A stretch of DNA of 47,976 nt from Oscillospiraceae bacterium (GCA_015064505.1 SVSB01000021.1:1-47976), one strand, 5' to 3'. Positions 1-9,231 are shown, counted from the stretch's first letter. The notes: generated by a model not told the origin, from the letters alone. A program made the numbers and translations.

Positions 1-28
1 TTTCTTCGCCACAGCTGCGTGACGAAAA

Positions 29-58
29 ATCTCCCCCTGCTGCGCAGCAGGGGGAGAT
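29..58. repeat. Perfect GC-rich palindrome
   Basis: Two 15-base arms (AT CTCCCCC TGCTGC and its exact complement) meet without a loop. No T-run follows on the plus strand, so a terminator for an upstream gene outside the window is possible but not typical. The CTCCCCC/GGGGGAG core resembles the interspersed CTCC-rich repeat at 18095-18144, so it may be a degenerate member of a dispersed palindromic family. Bases 1-214 hold no gene I can support. Confidence 0.5.
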
Positions 59-214
59 GAAAGAATCTATTCATTTTGTAAATTCTTTTTGTTTTTTAGT
101 CTGTCTACTTGACTGGGGGCACATTATCGGAACGGCGGTTTTGTACTTGTTGCACAAAAATGCATTGCGAAATTATTAAATCTGCGGAAATTACAACAAA
201 TCCCGCGGTTGCTC

Positions 215-243
215 TTGACAATCAGCTGACCGTGTGATACAAT
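215..243 (+). promoter_or_regulatory. Sigma-A promoter for the DUF1836/NfeD/SPFH cluster
   Basis: TTGACA at 215-220 and TACAAT at 238-243 are separated by 17 bases. The start of the first gene lies about 28 bases downstream of the -10 box, leaving a short leader with AGGAGGTG at 259-266. Confidence 0.8.
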
Positions 244-271
244 CAAATCACAAAGGATAGGAGGTGACGTG

Positions 272-823
272 ATGCACAGTACGTTCCCCGGCACGACCGT
301 GGAGGTCGCAAGCCTCGGGAAGGGCAGTTCAAAATCGCTGTTTGACGGTATTTTTGCCACCGGGGGTATAACGCTTTCGCAGGTTTCCGTAATGACGGGT
401 CTGGAGCCGTACGTAATACAGAATTGGGTGAAGCGCGGCTTCGTTTCCTCTCCCGTAAAGCGGATGTACTCAAGAGAGCAATTTGCGCGTATAGTTATCA
501 TAAATATGTTGCGCGAGAGCTTACAGATAGAGAAGATATGCGGTCTTCTGCACGTTATCGGAGGAAACCCAAAGGATCCGAATGACGATCTGATACGGGA
601 CGACGAGCTTTATCACCGATACGTGGATATGATAAGCGATCCTGATATCAACGTTTCCGATGATAATGCCGTTAAGAAAACGGCGGAGATCGCCGCAGAG
701 GGATTCGGAGAAAACGCCGCAGATACCAAAAAGCTTGTCAGGATCCTGCAGGTGATGCTTTACGCACACGCGGCGGCGGCGTACAGGGAAAGATCTTCCC
801 AGCTGCTTTCAACTTTACAGTAG
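272..823 (+). CDS. DUF1836 domain protein (MerR-like HTH)
   Basis: About 183 residues. Residues 30-75 look like a winged helix-turn-helix of MerR type (a VSVMTGLEPYVIQNWVKRG segment, then a YSREQFARIVIINMLRE helix), followed by an all-helical C-terminal part; this is the DUF1836 pattern common in Clostridia. No ligand-binding cysteines or effector domain are visible, so the inducer is unknown. A GTG at 269 is in frame, but ATG 272 sits 7 bases after AGGAGG and is preferred. It is the first gene downstream of a consensus promoter and lies 18 bases before the NfeD-like gene, so it may be co-transcribed with the membrane cluster; whether it regulates that cluster is inference. Confidence 0.8.
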   Translation: MHSTFPGTTVEVASLGKGSSKSLFDGIFATGGITLSQVSVMTGLEPYVIQNWVKRGFVSSPVKRMYSREQFARIVIINMLRESLQIEKICGLLHVIGGNPKDPNDDLIRDDELYHRYVDMISDPDINVSDDNAVKKTAEIAAEGFGENAADTKKLVRILQVMLYAHAAAAYRERSSQLLSTLQ

Positions 824-841
824 TACAGAGAGGTGAATTAT

Positions 842-1486
842 ATGTCGATTATTGATTGGTGGAACGAGCTGTCTTCCATAGCACAGATTTTCTACTGCGT
901 TGCCGTTCCCGCAACTCTCGTTCTTTTGGTTCAGACTGTGCTGATGTTTATCGGCTTCGGTCAGGAGAACGGGGACGTTGACGGCATTGATGACGGGCTT
1001 GAAACTGCAGACGCCGCGGATACCGAGGGCGTGTTCGGAGAGGGAGTCGATCACGTTGACTCCGCCTTTGAGGGACTTGAGGGTCTGCGTATATTTACCA
1101 TACGCGGTATCGTTGCGTTCTTCGTGGTATTCGGTTGGATGGGTGTAAGCCTTGAAAAGGCCGCACTTCCCATCTGGCTGAACGTGGTCATCTCCGCCGT
1201 TTGCGGATTTATAATGATGCTCTGCCTTGCTTGGCTTATGAGACTTATGACCAAGCTCCGCAGTAACGGTAATACCGATAACCGCAACACCGTCGGCACC
1301 GCAGGCAAGGTTCAGCTTACCGTCCCTCCCGCAAGAACGGGTGAGGGAAAGGTCCATCTGATGCTTCAGGGCGCTTACGTGGAGCGCAATGCCGTGACCG
1401 ACGATACGGAGCCTATCCCAACCGGCGCCGAAGTTGTCGTTATCGGAGTAAGCGGACAGACGGATCTCGTTGTAAAAAGAAAATAA
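842..1486 (+). CDS. NfeD-like membrane protein with C-terminal OB fold
   Basis: About 214 residues. Hydrophobic segments lie near residues 16-38, 85-102 and 108-133. An acidic loop rich in Asp/Glu/Gly sits between the first two. The C-terminal ~65 residues (GTAGKVQLTVPPARTG onward) form a beta-rich stretch typical of the NfeD OB-fold. NfeD proteins pair with flotillin/SPFH proteins and act in membrane microdomain organisation; the next gene is such a protein 30 bases downstream, matching the yuaF-floT arrangement of Bacillus. The start was placed at ATG 842 because AGAGAGGTG precedes it at good spacing; the earlier GTG at 833 overlaps that binding site. Confidence 0.85.
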   Translation: MSIIDWWNELSSIAQIFYCVAVPATLVLLVQTVLMFIGFGQENGDVDGIDDGLETADAADTEGVFGEGVDHVDSAFEGLEGLRIFTIRGIVAFFVVFGWMGVSLEKAALPIWLNVVISAVCGFIMMLCLAWLMRLMTKLRSNGNTDNRNTVGTAGKVQLTVPPARTGEGKVHLMLQGAYVERNAVTDDTEPIPTGAEVVVIGVSGQTDLVVKRK

Positions 1487-1516
1487 AAATACTAAATAAA
1501 TTTCAGGAGGATAAAA

Positions 1517-2923
1517 ATGCCTATTGAAACCATCTTTCTCATTTGCGCCATCGCCCTCGTGCTTCTTTCCTTTATCGCATGGCTTTGCTCAAGGTATAAG
1601 AAGTGCCCTTCCGATAAGGTTATGGTAATTTACGGATCTATCGGTAAGAACAAGGACGGCACCAACAGAAGCGCCAAGTGTATCCACGGCGGTGCGGAGT
1701 TCATTATCCCCGTATTCCAGTCCTACGCATACCTTGACCTTACCCCCATTTCCATTCAGGTAGACCTGAAGAACGCCCTTTCCCGTCAGAATATCCGTAT
1801 CGACGTTCCCTCCCGCTTTACCGTAGGTATCTCCACCGAACCCGGTGTAATGCAGAACGCCGCAGAGCGCCTTCTGGGACTTCAGCTCTCCGAGATACAG
1901 GAACTTTCCAAGGATATAATCTTCGGTCAGCTTCGTCTTATCATCGCAACCATGGATATCGAGGAGATCAATACCGACCGCGATAAGTTCCTTGCCGCAG
2001 TAAGCAGTAACGTGGAAACGGAGCTCCGCAAAATCGGTCTTCGCCTTATCAACGTAAACGTAACCGATATCAGCGACGAATCCGGCTACATAGCGGCGCT
2101 TGGTAAGGAAGCAGCCGCAAAGGCAATAAACGACGCAAAGAAGAGCGTTGCAGAGCAGGATAGAGACGGTTCTATCGGTGAGGCTCAGGCTCGTATGGAT
2201 CAGCGTATCAAGGTATCCGAGGCGGATTCCGTTGCTATTCAGGGCGAGAATGAAGCCAAGATGAAGATAGCAATGTCTGAGGCGGCTCTTAAGGAAAAAG
2301 AAGCAGAGGCTATGAAGATAGCCACCACCGCAGAAAAGATCCAGGCTGCAAAGGCGCTGGAGGAATCCTACAGCGCAGAGCAGGCGGCTGAAGAAGCAAG
2401 ACGCGCCAAGGAAAAAGCAACTCTGGAGGCAGACGTCATCGTACGCGCAGAGGCAAAGAAGAAGGAAATGGAGCTTGCCGCAGAAGCAGAGGCAGAGCAG
2501 GTACGCCGTATTGCAAAGGGTGAAGCAGACGCTATCTACGCAAAGATGGAAGCAGAGGCTCGCGGTATGGAGGAGATCCTCCGCAAGCAGGCTGCAGGTT
2601 TTGCAGAGATCGTTAAATCCGCAGGCGGCGATGCAGAGGCGGCGCTTAAGCTCCTCATTGCAGATAAGCTTGAAGAGCTTATGCGTATTCAGGTCGATGC
2701 TGTTAAGAACATTAAGATCGACAAGGTAACGGTTTGGGACGGCGGTCAGAACGGTGACGGAAAGACTTCTACCGCAAACTTTATCTCCGGTATGATGAAG
2801 TCCGTTCCTCCACTTGACGAGGTATTTAACCTGGCGGGTATGCAGCTTCCCGGTATGCTCGGCAAAAAGCTTGAGGATGGCGATGGCGCAAAGCCCACGC
2901 CCGACGAGGCAACAGCAGAATAA
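1517..2923 (+). CDS. Flotillin-like SPFH domain protein
   Basis: 468 residues. A single N-terminal membrane segment (about residues 5-24) is followed by an SPFH/band-7 domain (about 30-200) and a long Ala/Glu/Lys coiled coil (about 205-370) with repeated AEAEAE-type stretches, then a Gly-rich C-terminus. Flotillins oligomerise at the inner membrane leaflet and scaffold lipid-raft-like domains. The order NfeD then flotillin, both on one transcript, is the conserved bacterial arrangement. AGGAGG ends 6 bases before the ATG. It is somewhat shorter than FloT (about 509). Function beyond the family assignment is not visible. Confidence 0.88.
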   Translation: MPIETIFLICAIALVLLSFIAWLCSRYKKCPSDKVMVIYGSIGKNKDGTNRSAKCIHGGAEFIIPVFQSYAYLDLTPISIQVDLKNALSRQNIRIDVPSRFTVGISTEPGVMQNAAERLLGLQLSEIQELSKDIIFGQLRLIIATMDIEEINTDRDKFLAAVSSNVETELRKIGLRLINVNVTDISDESGYIAALGKEAAAKAINDAKKSVAEQDRDGSIGEAQARMDQRIKVSEADSVAIQGENEAKMKIAMSEAALKEKEAEAMKIATTAEKIQAAKALEESYSAEQAAEEARRAKEKATLEADVIVRAEAKKKEMELAAEAEAEQVRRIAKGEADAIYAKMEAEARGMEEILRKQAAGFAEIVKSAGGDAEAALKLLIADKLEELMRIQVDAVKNIKIDKVTVWDGGQNGDGKTSTANFISGMMKSVPPLDEVFNLAGMQLPGMLGKKLEDGDGAKPTPDEATAE

Positions 2924-2938
2924 TCAAACGTGACCCGC

Positions 2939-2975
2939 AAAAGGGGCTGTCCGTTTGCGGACAGCCCCTTTTTGC
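2939..2975 (+). terminator. Intrinsic terminator after the SPFH gene
   Basis: A 15-base stem (arms 2939-2953 and 2958-2972) closes a TTTG loop and runs into T residues, directly after the SPFH stop codon. Confidence 0.85.
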
Positions 2976-3013
2976 GCTTTTTACACTGTGAAATGAATGA
3001 AAGGAGTTGTGTT

Positions 3014-3589
3014 ATGGAAGTTAAAAAAAGCAAGCGCACGGCGTTTTCGCTGTGGCTTATACCCGCAAGCTACGCTTTCTCACACGCGTTTTATTACCTT
3101 ACGGCGTTTTTCCTCGTTCCGCTTATAGGTGAGTTAATTCCACCGGTGTACGAGCATTTTTACGAGCTTAATAAGCCGGAAAACTATGAGGCACTTATGA
3201 GGTTTGACTCACTGGTGTATCTTCTGTGCTCCTTTGCGGCGTTCTTTCCCGCCACTGCAATAGCCTTTATCTTTTCCCGCAAGGCAAGGGATCTGTTTAT
3301 TGCCGATACAAAATGCCTTATCGGATACAAAGAGGGAATAAAGTATCATATATCAAAGTACTGCATACCCGATACGGTTTTTCTTGCTTTGCTGTATTTT
3401 GTGCTGGGATTTCCCCGTCTGTTGAATATGCGCACCATGTTTCGTTTCGTGCCGCTGACTAACGGTCTTAATATGTATTTCGGATTCATTATCGGATGGA
3501 TACTGTTCGTTGTTATAGGTTACGCCGTTTCGCTTTACGGTGCTTTTGTTGCACAGCGCAAATGGCGCGCGAATTTCTTAAGCGAATAG
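3014..3589 (+). CDS. Unknown four-helix membrane protein
   Basis: 191 residues. I do not recognise a family. Four hydrophobic segments are visible at roughly residues 14-38, 68-90, 117-136 and 155-181, with short basic loops (KARD, QRKWR) suggesting cytoplasmic sides. AAGGAG sits 8 bases before ATG 3014; the reading frame is open further upstream, but that extension runs through the preceding terminator hairpin and is not coding. It is followed 10 bases later by another unknown gene, so the two probably form an operon. Confidence 0.7.
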   Translation: MEVKKSKRTAFSLWLIPASYAFSHAFYYLTAFFLVPLIGELIPPVYEHFYELNKPENYEALMRFDSLVYLLCSFAAFFPATAIAFIFSRKARDLFIADTKCLIGYKEGIKYHISKYCIPDTVFLALLYFVLGFPRLLNMRTMFRFVPLTNGLNMYFGFIIGWILFVVIGYAVSLYGAFVAQRKWRANFLSE

Positions 3590-3599
3590 GGGTGAAGAT

Positions 3600-4184
3600 A
3601 TGATAGTAATGTTTATTTTCACAGTAGAAGCCATTATACTGTTTTTCTTCGGCAGGTTTGTTTACTCCTTTATAAGATCCGTAAAGCTGCAAACCCAATT
3701 CACGACGAGATTAAAAAATCTGTGCGAAAGAAAGGGCTATAAATGCGAGGTGAAACGCGGAGTTGTTTCCACTGCACTGTTTATGGCAAGTAATACGGAT
3801 ATCTGTGTAAAAACAGAGGAAAAGGAATATCGCATAAGGGTTATACCTTGCTTGTATCCTAAAAAATCCTATCACTTTGCAACTGTAGAACACGTGGTTT
3901 CCTGGTATCCGCAGGTTATAAAGATGATATCCAAAAAGGCGGAATCTTTTTATAACGGCTTTACTTCGTACCGATACTGCCCAAAATTGTTGACTGCAGA
4001 GAAACAAGATGCGCGGATAGAAAATATTCTGTTGTTCGACCCCGCACCGTTCAACCTGACGAAAGCAAACGATCACGGATTTCACGTTACGGTGGAGGAC
4101 GGGGATGAAATAGGACCGTATAAGGCGTACAGGGCAAATGCATTTCTTGAAATGATTAGTAACCCTGCACAGAGTATAGAATGA
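3600..4184 (+). CDS. Unknown protein with N-terminal membrane anchor
   Basis: 194 residues. One strong hydrophobic helix at residues 2-26 is followed by a basic region (RLKNLCERKGYKCEVKRG) and a soluble alpha/beta C-terminal domain of no recognised family. The YRIRVIPCLYPKKSYHF segment looks like paired beta strands. It lies 10 bases behind the four-helix membrane protein with a weak GGGGTGAAG ribosome site, so the two are likely co-transcribed. I cannot assign a function. Confidence 0.65.
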   Translation: MIVMFIFTVEAIILFFFGRFVYSFIRSVKLQTQFTTRLKNLCERKGYKCEVKRGVVSTALFMASNTDICVKTEEKEYRIRVIPCLYPKKSYHFATVEHVVSWYPQVIKMISKKAESFYNGFTSYRYCPKLLTAEKQDARIENILLFDPAPFNLTKANDHGFHVTVEDGDEIGPYKAYRANAFLEMISNPAQSIE

Positions 4185-4199
4185 AATAATCGCAAAAAC

Positions 4200-4250
4200 A
4201 CCGCCGCAGTCATCCTTGAGAAAGCGAAGGATATTGCGGCGGGTCTGTTT
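4200..4250. terminator. Bidirectional terminator between convergent genes
   Basis: CCGCCGCA (4201-4208) pairs with TGCGGCGG (4235-4242), extended inward by ATCCTT/AAGGAT. T-rich tracts flank it on both strands (CTGTTTT on plus, GTTTTTG on minus), so it can stop both the unknown operon and the lactate permease gene. Confidence 0.75.
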
Positions 4251-4275
4251 TATATAATCGAGATTGTAACCGAAT

Positions 4276-5901
4276 TTACGGCTGAACGCCGAGGGCAATA
4301 ACTATATAGAATATGGCAACGGTTATCAGCGTGTAGATAAGCATGGGAATGGCGTTTTTCTTTATCAGCTTACCCTCGTTGCCCACAACGCCGATGGTGG
4401 CGGAGGCGGCAACTGCGTTGTTGATGCACACCATATTACCTACAGCGGCGCCAACGCACTGCATTGCCATTACGAATGCGGGAGCAATGCCAAGCACGGT
4501 TGCGGTGTTATATTGCAGGTTGGAAAAGAGGTTCATGGAAACGGTGGCGGAACCGGAAACGAAAGCGCCGAGCACACCGATAAAGGGGGCGATAAGAACG
4601 TAAAGATCCTCGCCGACCTTTGCAAGTGCGTTTGCCATCTGATCCATCATACTGATATCTGCGGCGTTTTTATACTTCATTACCTCAACGAGTGCAAGTC
4701 CGAAGAGAAGGGCAAGTGCCGCGCCGCTTACCTGCTTGAAGGTATCCTTCCACGATTCTGCAACCTTTTTGCGATCCATCTTGTGGAAAAAGTTGGTAAA
4801 TATTGCAACGAGAATGAAAGCAGTTCCGGGGAGATACGCCCACTTAACGCTCCAGTCAAGCTTATCAAAGCCGAAGAGGTTCTGAATACCCACAACAAAG
4901 GACGCACCGGAGGTGAGAAGACCCTTAACACCAAGCTGAGGGATTCTGGTAATTACAAGCACAAGTGCAACGAGAACGTAAGGGATCCACGCCTTAAGCA
5001 CGGACATCTTTGATTCCGCAACGGGAGTAACGGGGCTTGTAGCGAGCCAATCCTTTTCCCATTCCTCGGAATTACCGAAATCCCAGGTTTTTTTGGGAAC
5101 GAGGAAGCCCTTTCTTGCGGCGATTACCGTAATTGCAATAGAGAAAAGTGCGCCGATAAGTGAAGCGAACTCATAGCCAATGAATACGGTAACGAGAATA
5201 TAGGGAACCGCAAAGGAAAGACCCGTGAAGATAGCAAAGGGAGCAGCCTCAAGCGCGGGCTTGAAGGACTTTTCCTTGGAGAAGAACTTGGTGGTAAGCA
5301 TCAGAACGAGGAGAGGGAGAATTATGCTTACTACCGCGTGGGGAATAGCGGTCCAGAGAGCGAAATCCTTTGCAAACTCAACGTCACCGGACATGCCGAG
5401 AGCGTGAAGTGCGGAGGTTACGGGAGTGCCGACAGCACCGAAGGAAACTGCGGTAGAGTCAAAGATCAGAGCGATCATTGCGGCCGCCATGGGAGGAAAG
5501 CCAAGGCTTACCATAAGGGGACCTGCAAGTGCGGCGGGAGTGCCGAAGCCTGCGGCAGCCTCGATAAAGGAGCAGAAGGAAAAACCGATGATGCAAGCCT
5601 GCACGCGCTTATCGGGGCAGATGTTCATAAATCCGCGGTTTATGGAAGCGGTAGCGCCCGATGCCTTAAGGGTGTTCATCAGCAGAATTGCACCAACTAT
5701 GATTATAAGCACGTCAACGGAGCTGAGCATACCGTAAACGGAGCTTGCAATAACCGCAATTATCTCAACGTCCCAGAAAATCATCGCGAATACTGCGGAC
5801 ATTATCCATGAAATGAGCAGGCACCACTTGGCGGGCCAGTTGAAAACGGTCATGAGAACGAGAGTTGCAAGTATGGGTAAAAACGCAACTAAGGCTAACA
5901 T
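4276..5901 (-). CDS. lctP: L-lactate permease (LctP family)
   Basis: 541 residues, the usual LctP length, with about 12-14 hydrophobic helices over the whole protein. The family signature [15 protein letters not shown] lies near residues 113-127 and a second conserved stretch [15 protein letters not shown] near 147-161. LctP proteins carry lactate or glycolate with protons or sodium across the cytoplasmic membrane. GGAGG precedes the ATG. It is monocistronic, with its own promoter and a terminator. No lactate dehydrogenase or lactate-utilisation gene is next to it, so whether it imports or exports lactate cannot be read from context. Confidence 0.92.
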   Translation of the reverse strand: MLALVAFLPILATLVLMTVFNWPAKWCLLISWIMSAVFAMIFWDVEIIAVIASSVYGMLSSVDVLIIIVGAILLMNTLKASGATASINRGFMNICPDKRVQACIIGFSFCSFIEAAAGFGTPAALAGPLMVSLGFPPMAAAMIALIFDSTAVSFGAVGTPVTSALHALGMSGDVEFAKDFALWTAIPHAVVSIILPLLVLMLTTKFFSKEKSFKPALEAAPFAIFTGLSFAVPYILVTVFIGYEFASLIGALFSIAITVIAARKGFLVPKKTWDFGNSEEWEKDWLATSPVTPVAESKMSVLKAWIPYVLVALVLVITRIPQLGVKGLLTSGASFVVGIQNLFGFDKLDWSVKWAYLPGTAFILVAIFTNFFHKMDRKKVAESWKDTFKQVSGAALALLFGLALVEVMKYKNAADISMMDQMANALAKVGEDLYVLIAPFIGVLGAFVSGSATVSMNLFSNLQYNTATVLGIAPAFVMAMQCVGAAVGNMVCINNAVAASATIGVVGNEGKLIKKNAIPMLIYTLITVAIFYIVIALGVQP

Positions 5902-5952
5902 TTATTCCTCCGGATGTTGATTTAAAAAATTGTAGAATTTTTGACGATCTCT

Positions 5953-5982
5953 ATTATAACACAGAAAAGTCAAGCAAAACAA
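5953..5982 (-). promoter_or_regulatory. Putative promoter of the lactate permease gene
   Basis: On the minus strand a perfect TATAAT (5953-5958) lies 18 bases after TTGTTT (5977-5982). It would give a leader of about 45 bases. The -10 box is strong, the -35 box is only moderate. Confidence 0.6.
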
Positions 5983-6115
5983 TGGCATTGCTGAATAAAA
6001 TTTTTGGCACCTCATCGGATTTATCAGTACATATTAACAAAACACTTGCGCAAAAATTGTGCAAATGTTCGGTTTTCTGTTCAAAAAACAATAAATGTCG
6101 ATGCTTGGTTAAATG

Positions 6116-6150
6116 AAAAAAGATGCAAGGGAATTAGATTCCCTTGCATC
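6116..6150 (-). terminator. Terminator of the glycyl radical operon
   Basis: GATGCAAGGGAA and its complement form a 12-base stem with a short loop. On the minus strand it is followed by a run of six T residues. It lies just after the stop of the activase gene. Confidence 0.85.
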
Positions 6151-6157
6151 AAATATC

Positions 6158-6997
6158 TTAGTCCTCGTTTATTCCGTTAAGGGCGTTAAGACCAAAGCTT
6201 TTCAGTATACTTACCGCCCGCTCAACGTCCGCTATCTCGGTTTTAGTTTTCGGAAGGGTGTTCTCCATACCGAGAGCCTCGTATCTTGATGCGGCAAAGG
6301 AGTGATATTGCAGGACCTTGATCTTTCTTATCCCCTTAAGATCCTTCAAAAAACTGCCGATCCTTTCGCACTCTCCGTCGTTATACCCCGTAACGAGAGG
6401 GTACCTTATCTCAATATCGCATCCCATTTCAGAGAGGTATTTCAGATTCTCTAGGATCGTGCCGTTATCCTTGCCGGTGCAGATTTTGTGCACGGCGGGA
6501 TCGATTGCCTTTATATCGTAAAGAAAAACGTCGGTGTAGGGAATTATGCCCTCAAGCACGTCCCTTTTCACGTAGCCGCAGGTATCAACGTAAACGCTGA
6601 CGCCTTTTTCCCACAGCTTTCTTGCAAGCTCCGTTGCAAAGGTGGACTGCGCAAGGCATTCTCCGCCGGATAGGGTAACTCCGCCGCCGCTGTTTTTATA
6701 GAACTCCGCGTCCTTCATAAGTATGGAAACAAGCTCGTCGCTTTCATACTCGGTTCCGTAACGCACTATTGCGGAAACGGGGCAGATACTTGCGGCATCC
6801 TCGTCGCTTTTTCCGATACACGAGCCGCAGGAGATGCATTTTTCCTTGAATTTTGCATTTTGCGGAGCAAAAGAAATGCTCTCGGGGTTGTGACACCAAA
6901 GGCACTTTAATGGGCATCCCTTAAAAAACACCGTGCTGCGCAGACCGTCGCCGTCGTGTATCTCCATCCGCTTGATGCCGGAGATGAGTCCCTTCAT
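6158..6997 (-). CDS. Glycyl radical enzyme activase (radical SAM)
   Basis: 279 residues. The radical SAM motif is C28-x3-C32-x2-C35 (GCPLKCLWC), followed by an auxiliary ferredoxin-like insert with C54, C57, C60 and C72, and the SGGE motif near residue 110 that binds SAM. Only one auxiliary four-cysteine set is visible, whereas many activases of the dehydratase/decarboxylase type carry two clusters. The enzyme uses SAM and an electron to install the radical on the C-terminal glycine of its partner. It starts one base after the stop of the glycyl radical enzyme gene, so the pair is translationally coupled and partner identity is secure. Confidence 0.92.
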   Translation of the reverse strand: MKGLISGIKRMEIHDGDGLRSTVFFKGCPLKCLWCHNPESISFAPQNAKFKEKCISCGSCIGKSDEDAASICPVSAIVRYGTEYESDELVSILMKDAEFYKNSGGGVTLSGGECLAQSTFATELARKLWEKGVSVYVDTCGYVKRDVLEGIIPYTDVFLYDIKAIDPAVHKICTGKDNGTILENLKYLSEMGCDIEIRYPLVTGYNDGECERIGSFLKDLKGIRKIKVLQYHSFAASRYEALGMENTLPKTKTEIADVERAVSILKSFGLNALNGINED

Positions 6998-6998
6998 A

Positions 6999-9071
6999 TC
7001 AGACCCTCATGGAACGGGCAATAAACTCGTCCTTTTCCTTTTCGCTTAATGATGCAAACAGTACGTTCCAGCCGCAAAGGCGCACCTGCAGGTTAGGATA
7101 CATTTCGGGATGAGCTTTTGCCGCCTTCAGCACCTCCGTGTCAAGCACGTTGTAATGCACCGCAAAGCCTCCCCTTGCAAAATAGGTGAGAAGAGTGGAT
7201 ACGAGGCTTTCAAGTCCGTTTTTGCCCACCACGGCAGAGCTGTGCAGATCTATATCCACTATGGCTCCGTTGGGTGTCTGCATCGTATCAAGCTTGGAAA
7301 CGGACAAAAGATGCGAGGTTGCTCCGTTTCGGTCAAAGCCGAAGGTCGCGCCCGTGTTCTGGGACAGAGGTTCCCTTGCTTTTCTGCCGTCGGCAGAGGC
7401 GGCAGTTTTTTCGCCGAAGGGATGGCGCCAATCTATGGAGAAAAGCCCAAGTCTATATTTTCCGCCCTTGGCGTTGGGCTTGCCGCTGATAAAGGAAGCA
7501 AGCTTGTTTACAATATCTGTTGCGATGCCGTCTACCTCGTCGTCGTCCATTCCGTACTTTGTAAGCCTGTTTTTAACAGTAAGCCGCAGTATCTCCTCTC
7601 CGTCCCAATCCGAGCGGAGAATGCGGATAAGCTGATCCATAGTAAGAGTTTTATCGTCAAACACAAGCTTTTTGATCGTGTAAAGAGAGTCGGTTGCCGT
7701 GGCAAGACCCAAGGCGTTTACCGATGAATTATCGTATTTTGCACTGTGATCGCAATAGATATCTCCGCCCTTTTCGAGGGCGCTTGCGTAGGTTGCGGAG
7801 AATATGGGCGCTCCGTGCAGGAGTCCGTCGATCTTCTGTCGCTCGTTTGTTTCCTTCATTGCGCAGTTGCAAAGATACTCAAGCTGGCGCGTAAATTCGG
7901 CGTATACGTTCTCGTAGCTTGTAAGAGGATAAGCGGCCGGCAGACCGATCCTTTTGCCCGTAAGCATATCAACGCCGTCGTTCAGCGCAAGCTCAAGGGC
8001 CTTTGGCAGATTCACCCTTGCGTTGCAGGAGCAGGTTATCTCGCCGTAGCCGCCGCATTCGTAACAGCCGACCACGTGATAACGCCTTGCGTCCTCTTCG
8101 TCCTCGCCAAGCTTTATAAGGGAATCAATGATCCGCTTATCAGACATAAACACGATGCTGTTATCACCGTTTCTCACGGCGTCAAGTGCCTGTTCTATTA
8201 AGCTTTTGGGAGTGCTGTCGGCGCAAAGGAGGTGTAGTTTTACGTTTGATACCTTTGCTTCTCTGTAAGCGGCTATAAACATATAAGAAAGCTCGTTTGC
8301 GGAGCTTTTGCCGTTTTTATCGGTACCGCCCAATGCAAAGGGAATGTTTGCAAGTGCCTTTATGCGGTCTATCTCACGGATATAATCCACAAGCAGCGCG
8401 CGAACGTACTCTTCTTCGCTCTTTTTGTAAAAAGGGAAGAAAAGCTCGTCAAGGCGTCCGAGAGTCCGCAAAAACGTTCCGTCAAAATACTGCTGCAAAG
8501 TATAGTAAAGGATTGAGGTCTGCATTGCCTCGTAAATATTAGCGGGAGCGGCGTTGCAGAGATTTTCAAGACCTTCTGCCATCTCTGTTCTGCCGTGCTT
8601 TTTTGCTTCATCGGATGCGCGCTTTATAAAGCGCAGTGCCGCGTCAAACACCATGGCAGAGTTTTTATAAAAGCGAGCCTTCTTTTCATCGTTTCCCTTT
8701 GCTTTTGCGTACTCGTCTATGCGCTTGCGCAGTCCGTATACGCCAAGGGAGATTATGCTGTCCCATTCGGCACAAGTATGTCCGAAATCCCAGTCACCCG
8801 TAAAGGCAAGGGCGGTGCGTCCGTCCGTAAGGCCGTTATCCTCGGTGATCCTTGCGTGGTTTGCTCTGCGAAGTCGGATAACGGAATGCTGGATGCCGCC
8901 GCAGTTGACCTTAACGAAAAATCTGTTTTCAGCGGGTACGGTTATCTCGCAGCAGTCAAGCAAATGGGTCAATATTTTGCAATCTGTTTCAAAAACGTCG
9001 TAGTTTTTTTCCACGGCTTCCTTTGCAAGTCCGTGTGCAAAGGCAACGAGCTGTTCTCTGTTTTCTGTCAT
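6999..9071 (-). CDS. Glycyl radical enzyme of unknown substrate (PFL family)
   Basis: 690 residues, shorter than pyruvate formate-lyase (about 760) and the diol dehydratases (about 790-850). The thiyl-radical cysteine is C336 in VVGCYECGG, with E338 placed as the general base seen in dehydratases and decarboxylases; PFL itself has paired cysteines instead. SADGRKAREPLS near residues 565-580 is a conserved family stretch. The radical glycine is G667 in VRLCGWNVLF; the family consensus is RVxGY, so the L, C and W around it are divergent. GGAGGTG precedes the ATG. Context is an activase downstream and a divergent AraC regulator; there are no microcompartment, aldehyde or alcohol dehydrogenase genes. 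It is not likely to be PFL, and the substrate is unknown. Confidence 0.88.
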   Translation of the reverse strand: MTENREQLVAFAHGLAKEAVEKNYDVFETDCKILTHLLDCCEITVPAENRFFVKVNCGGIQHSVIRLRRANHARITEDNGLTDGRTALAFTGDWDFGHTCAEWDSIISLGVYGLRKRIDEYAKAKGNDEKKARFYKNSAMVFDAALRFIKRASDEAKKHGRTEMAEGLENLCNAAPANIYEAMQTSILYYTLQQYFDGTFLRTLGRLDELFFPFYKKSEEEYVRALLVDYIREIDRIKALANIPFALGGTDKNGKSSANELSYMFIAAYREAKVSNVKLHLLCADSTPKSLIEQALDAVRNGDNSIVFMSDKRIIDSLIKLGEDEEDARRYHVVGCYECGGYGEITCSCNARVNLPKALELALNDGVDMLTGKRIGLPAAYPLTSYENVYAEFTRQLEYLCNCAMKETNERQKIDGLLHGAPIFSATYASALEKGGDIYCDHSAKYDNSSVNALGLATATDSLYTIKKLVFDDKTLTMDQLIRILRSDWDGEEILRLTVKNRLTKYGMDDDEVDGIATDIVNKLASFISGKPNAKGGKYRLGLFSIDWRHPFGEKTAASADGRKAREPLSQNTGATFGFDRNGATSHLLSVSKLDTMQTPNGAIVDIDLHSSAVVGKNGLESLVSTLLTYFARGGFAVHYNVLDTEVLKAAKAHPEMYPNLQVRLCGWNVLFASLSEKEKDEFIARSMRV

Positions 9072-9091
9072 AACGCACCTCCGTTGATACT

Positions 9092-9120
9092 ATTTTATAG
9101 CACTCCGCGGTTTCTGTAAA
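9092..9120 (-). promoter_or_regulatory. Promoter of the glycyl radical operon
   Basis: Minus strand TTTACA (9115-9120), 17 bases, TAAAAT (9092-9097). It sits back to back with the AraC promoter, giving a compact shared control region of about 100 bases. Confidence 0.6.
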
Positions 9121-9172
9121 GAATAAAATATAGCAAAATTGCATTTTTCGAAACAAGCATTGATGAATTATC

Positions 9173-9201
9173 TTGATTTTGCGCCGATATCATAATATAA
9201 T
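9173..9201 (+). promoter_or_regulatory. Promoter of the AraC regulator
   Basis: TTGATT (9173-9178), 17 bases, TATAAT (9196-9201). It diverges from the glycyl radical operon promoter, the usual layout for an AraC activator and its target. Confidence 0.65.
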
Positions 9202-9231
9202 AATTTCATAAATCGAATGTGCGGGGGCAAA

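Noticed and set aside
815-1357. Long open frame on the minus strand opposite the NfeD-like gene
   Set aside because: It has no ribosome site and mirrors the codon bias of the real plus-strand gene; the product has no membrane, signal or domain pattern.
4513-5811. Two long plus-strand frames opposite the lactate permease gene
   Set aside because: They are complements of helical membrane codons, lack ribosome sites, and the permease assignment on the minus strand is clear.
6999-9071. Annotation as pyruvate formate-lyase
   Set aside because: The paired catalytic cysteines of PFL are absent, the length is short and the glycine loop is divergent.
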